Shown here: positions 4,449 through 5,088 of the stretch, piece by piece | How positions within the stretch are numbered: the stretch's first letter is position 1 | Layout of the letters: every line of letters starts with the position of its first letter | Assembly (NCBI GenBank): GCA_041488155.1 | Contig: JBGPOS010000142.1 | Coordinates: forward strand, 1-5,088 | DNA from: JBGPOS01 sp041488155 | GTDB taxonomy: Bacteria; Chloroflexota; Dehalococcoidia; Tepidiformales; Tepidiformaceae | Direction of reading: 5' to 3' | Length of the DNA: 5,088 nt | The notes under the pieces: model-generated | The model's input: the letters and a program-made list of their open reading frames with translations, nothing else | Database searches by the model: none | Told to the model about the DNA's origin: nothing | Translations under genes and position numbers: made by a program

Positions 4449-5088
4449 ATGCAAGCGACGCAGATCCGGCAAAAGGACGGCGTCTTCTACTTCGTCAGCT
4501 ACCGGGCCAAGGACCTGCTGTCGAAGGTGCGTTTCATCAGCCGTTTTTACGGCGAGGGTGAGGAGATCGCTCCGAGCCGCATCGCGCAGGACGACGACAT
4601 CGCCCAGTTCATCGCCAGGATCGAGCGCAACGACCATGCCTTCCAGCGCTCGCTGTCGCGCTCCAAGGTGCGCCAGCTCAAGAACTTCTACGAGACAGCG
4701 ATCACGCAGCCGCCCATTCCCGGGACGGTGCTGCTCTTCACCTCCGAGCGATTGAGCTTCCGTGCGGGCGGCGAAGGCGGCGGCGCAGGCACGCTCACCG
4801 AGCCGTCGGCCAAGTACCTGATCATCGACGGCCAGCACCGGCTCGCGGCGCTGCAGTTCTACCTGCACGAGCGTCCCGACGACGCGGCGAGCATCAACGT
4901 GCCCTGCATCCTGTTCGACGGCCGCAGCGAGGATTTCGCCACCGAGATGTTCGTCATCATCAACTCGACGCCGACGCGCATCAACAAGAGCCACCTGGTC
5001 GATCTGTACGAGCACGTGTCGTTCGCCGCGCCCGACCGCAAGTTCGCCGCCCGCCTGGTCGAGCGGCTCTATGGCGAGGGCGACAGCC
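4449..5088 (+). CDS. DGQHR-domain (DndB-like) protein, 3' end missing
   Basis: The first 213 codons of a gene that runs off the right edge. The naming motif is LIIDGQHRLAAL, with DGQHR at residues 127-131. The second family block is INSTPTRINKSHLVDLY, with N172 starting the NST segment. Together these identify the DGQHR domain family, which includes DndB, the regulator in DNA phosphorothioate modification, and relatives encoded near other DNA-modification systems. Many members stand alone and have no known function. A Gly-rich insert (about residues 106-113) just before the core is probably a flexible loop. The start ATG 4449 has AGGAG (4439-4443) five bases upstream, the best ribosome site among the long genes here. 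Nothing in the window is a dndA, dndC, dndD or dndE homologue, so the phosphorothioation link is family knowledge only. Base use matches its neighbours, giving no sign of recent transfer. Confidence 0.88.
   Translation, partial: MQATQIRQKDGVFYFVSYRAKDLLSKVRFISRFYGEGEEIAPSRIAQDDDIAQFIARIERNDHAFQRSLSRSKVRQLKNFYETAITQPPIPGTVLLFTSERLSFRAGGEGGGAGTLTEPSAKYLIIDGQHRLAALQFYLHERPDDAASINVPCILFDGRSEDFATEMFVIINSTPTRINKSHLVDLYEHVSFAAPDRKFAARLVERLYGEGDS

Noticed and set aside
4437..5015. 192-codon open frame on the - strand opposite the DGQHR gene
   Set aside because: It is fully antisense to a gene with clear family motifs and a good ribosome site. Its low-complexity composition fits a GC shadow.

Overview
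The window reads as chromosomal DNA of a GC-rich betaproteobacterium (roughly two-thirds GC by eye). The basis is the close resemblance of the dCTP deaminase fragment and the fold-III ornithine decarboxylase to betaproteobacterial versions that I recall, plus the dense, G/C-ending codon use throughout. The genus cannot be named from the sequence. No rRNA, tRNA, CRISPR array, insertion sequence or phage gene is visible.

Layout: (1) 1-432 (+) is the 3' three quarters of dcd. (2) 433-681 is a regulatory stretch. It holds an inverted repeat (489-518), a near-consensus sigma70-type promoter (518-545) containing a dyad, and a 21-codon leader ORF with a perfect Shine-Dalgarno (593-658). A segment of the leader ORF can base-pair across the start codon of the next gene. 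(3) 682-1896 (+) is a fold-III PLP-dependent ornithine decarboxylase (speC type). (4) 1893-2390 (-) is folA, convergent with the decarboxylase, the two TAG stops sharing one CTAG. (5) 2421-3578 (-) is a 12-TM MFS transporter just upstream of folA on the same strand. (6) 3633-4403 (+) is a secreted, thioredoxin-like DUF1223 protein, divergent from the transporter. (7) 4449-5088 (+) is the first 213 codons of a DGQHR-domain (DndB-like) protein, running off the window; a 14-bp palindrome lies just upstream.

How the genes relate: dcd (dCTP to dUTP) and folA (regenerates tetrahydrofolate after thymidylate synthesis) both serve dTMP supply, although no thyA is seen. The decarboxylase makes putrescine and has its own promoter, so it need not depend on dcd transcription. 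The transporter and folA may be co-transcribed, with a possible extra promoter for folA in the transporter's stop codon. The DUF1223 and DGQHR genes run in tandem but have no visible functional link.

The most interesting element is the leader ORF and start-codon-pairing arrangement ahead of the decarboxylase. It has the design of a translational attenuator and recalls the ornithine-sensing SpeFL leader of enterobacteria, but its peptide looks unrelated. This is inferred from sequence only.
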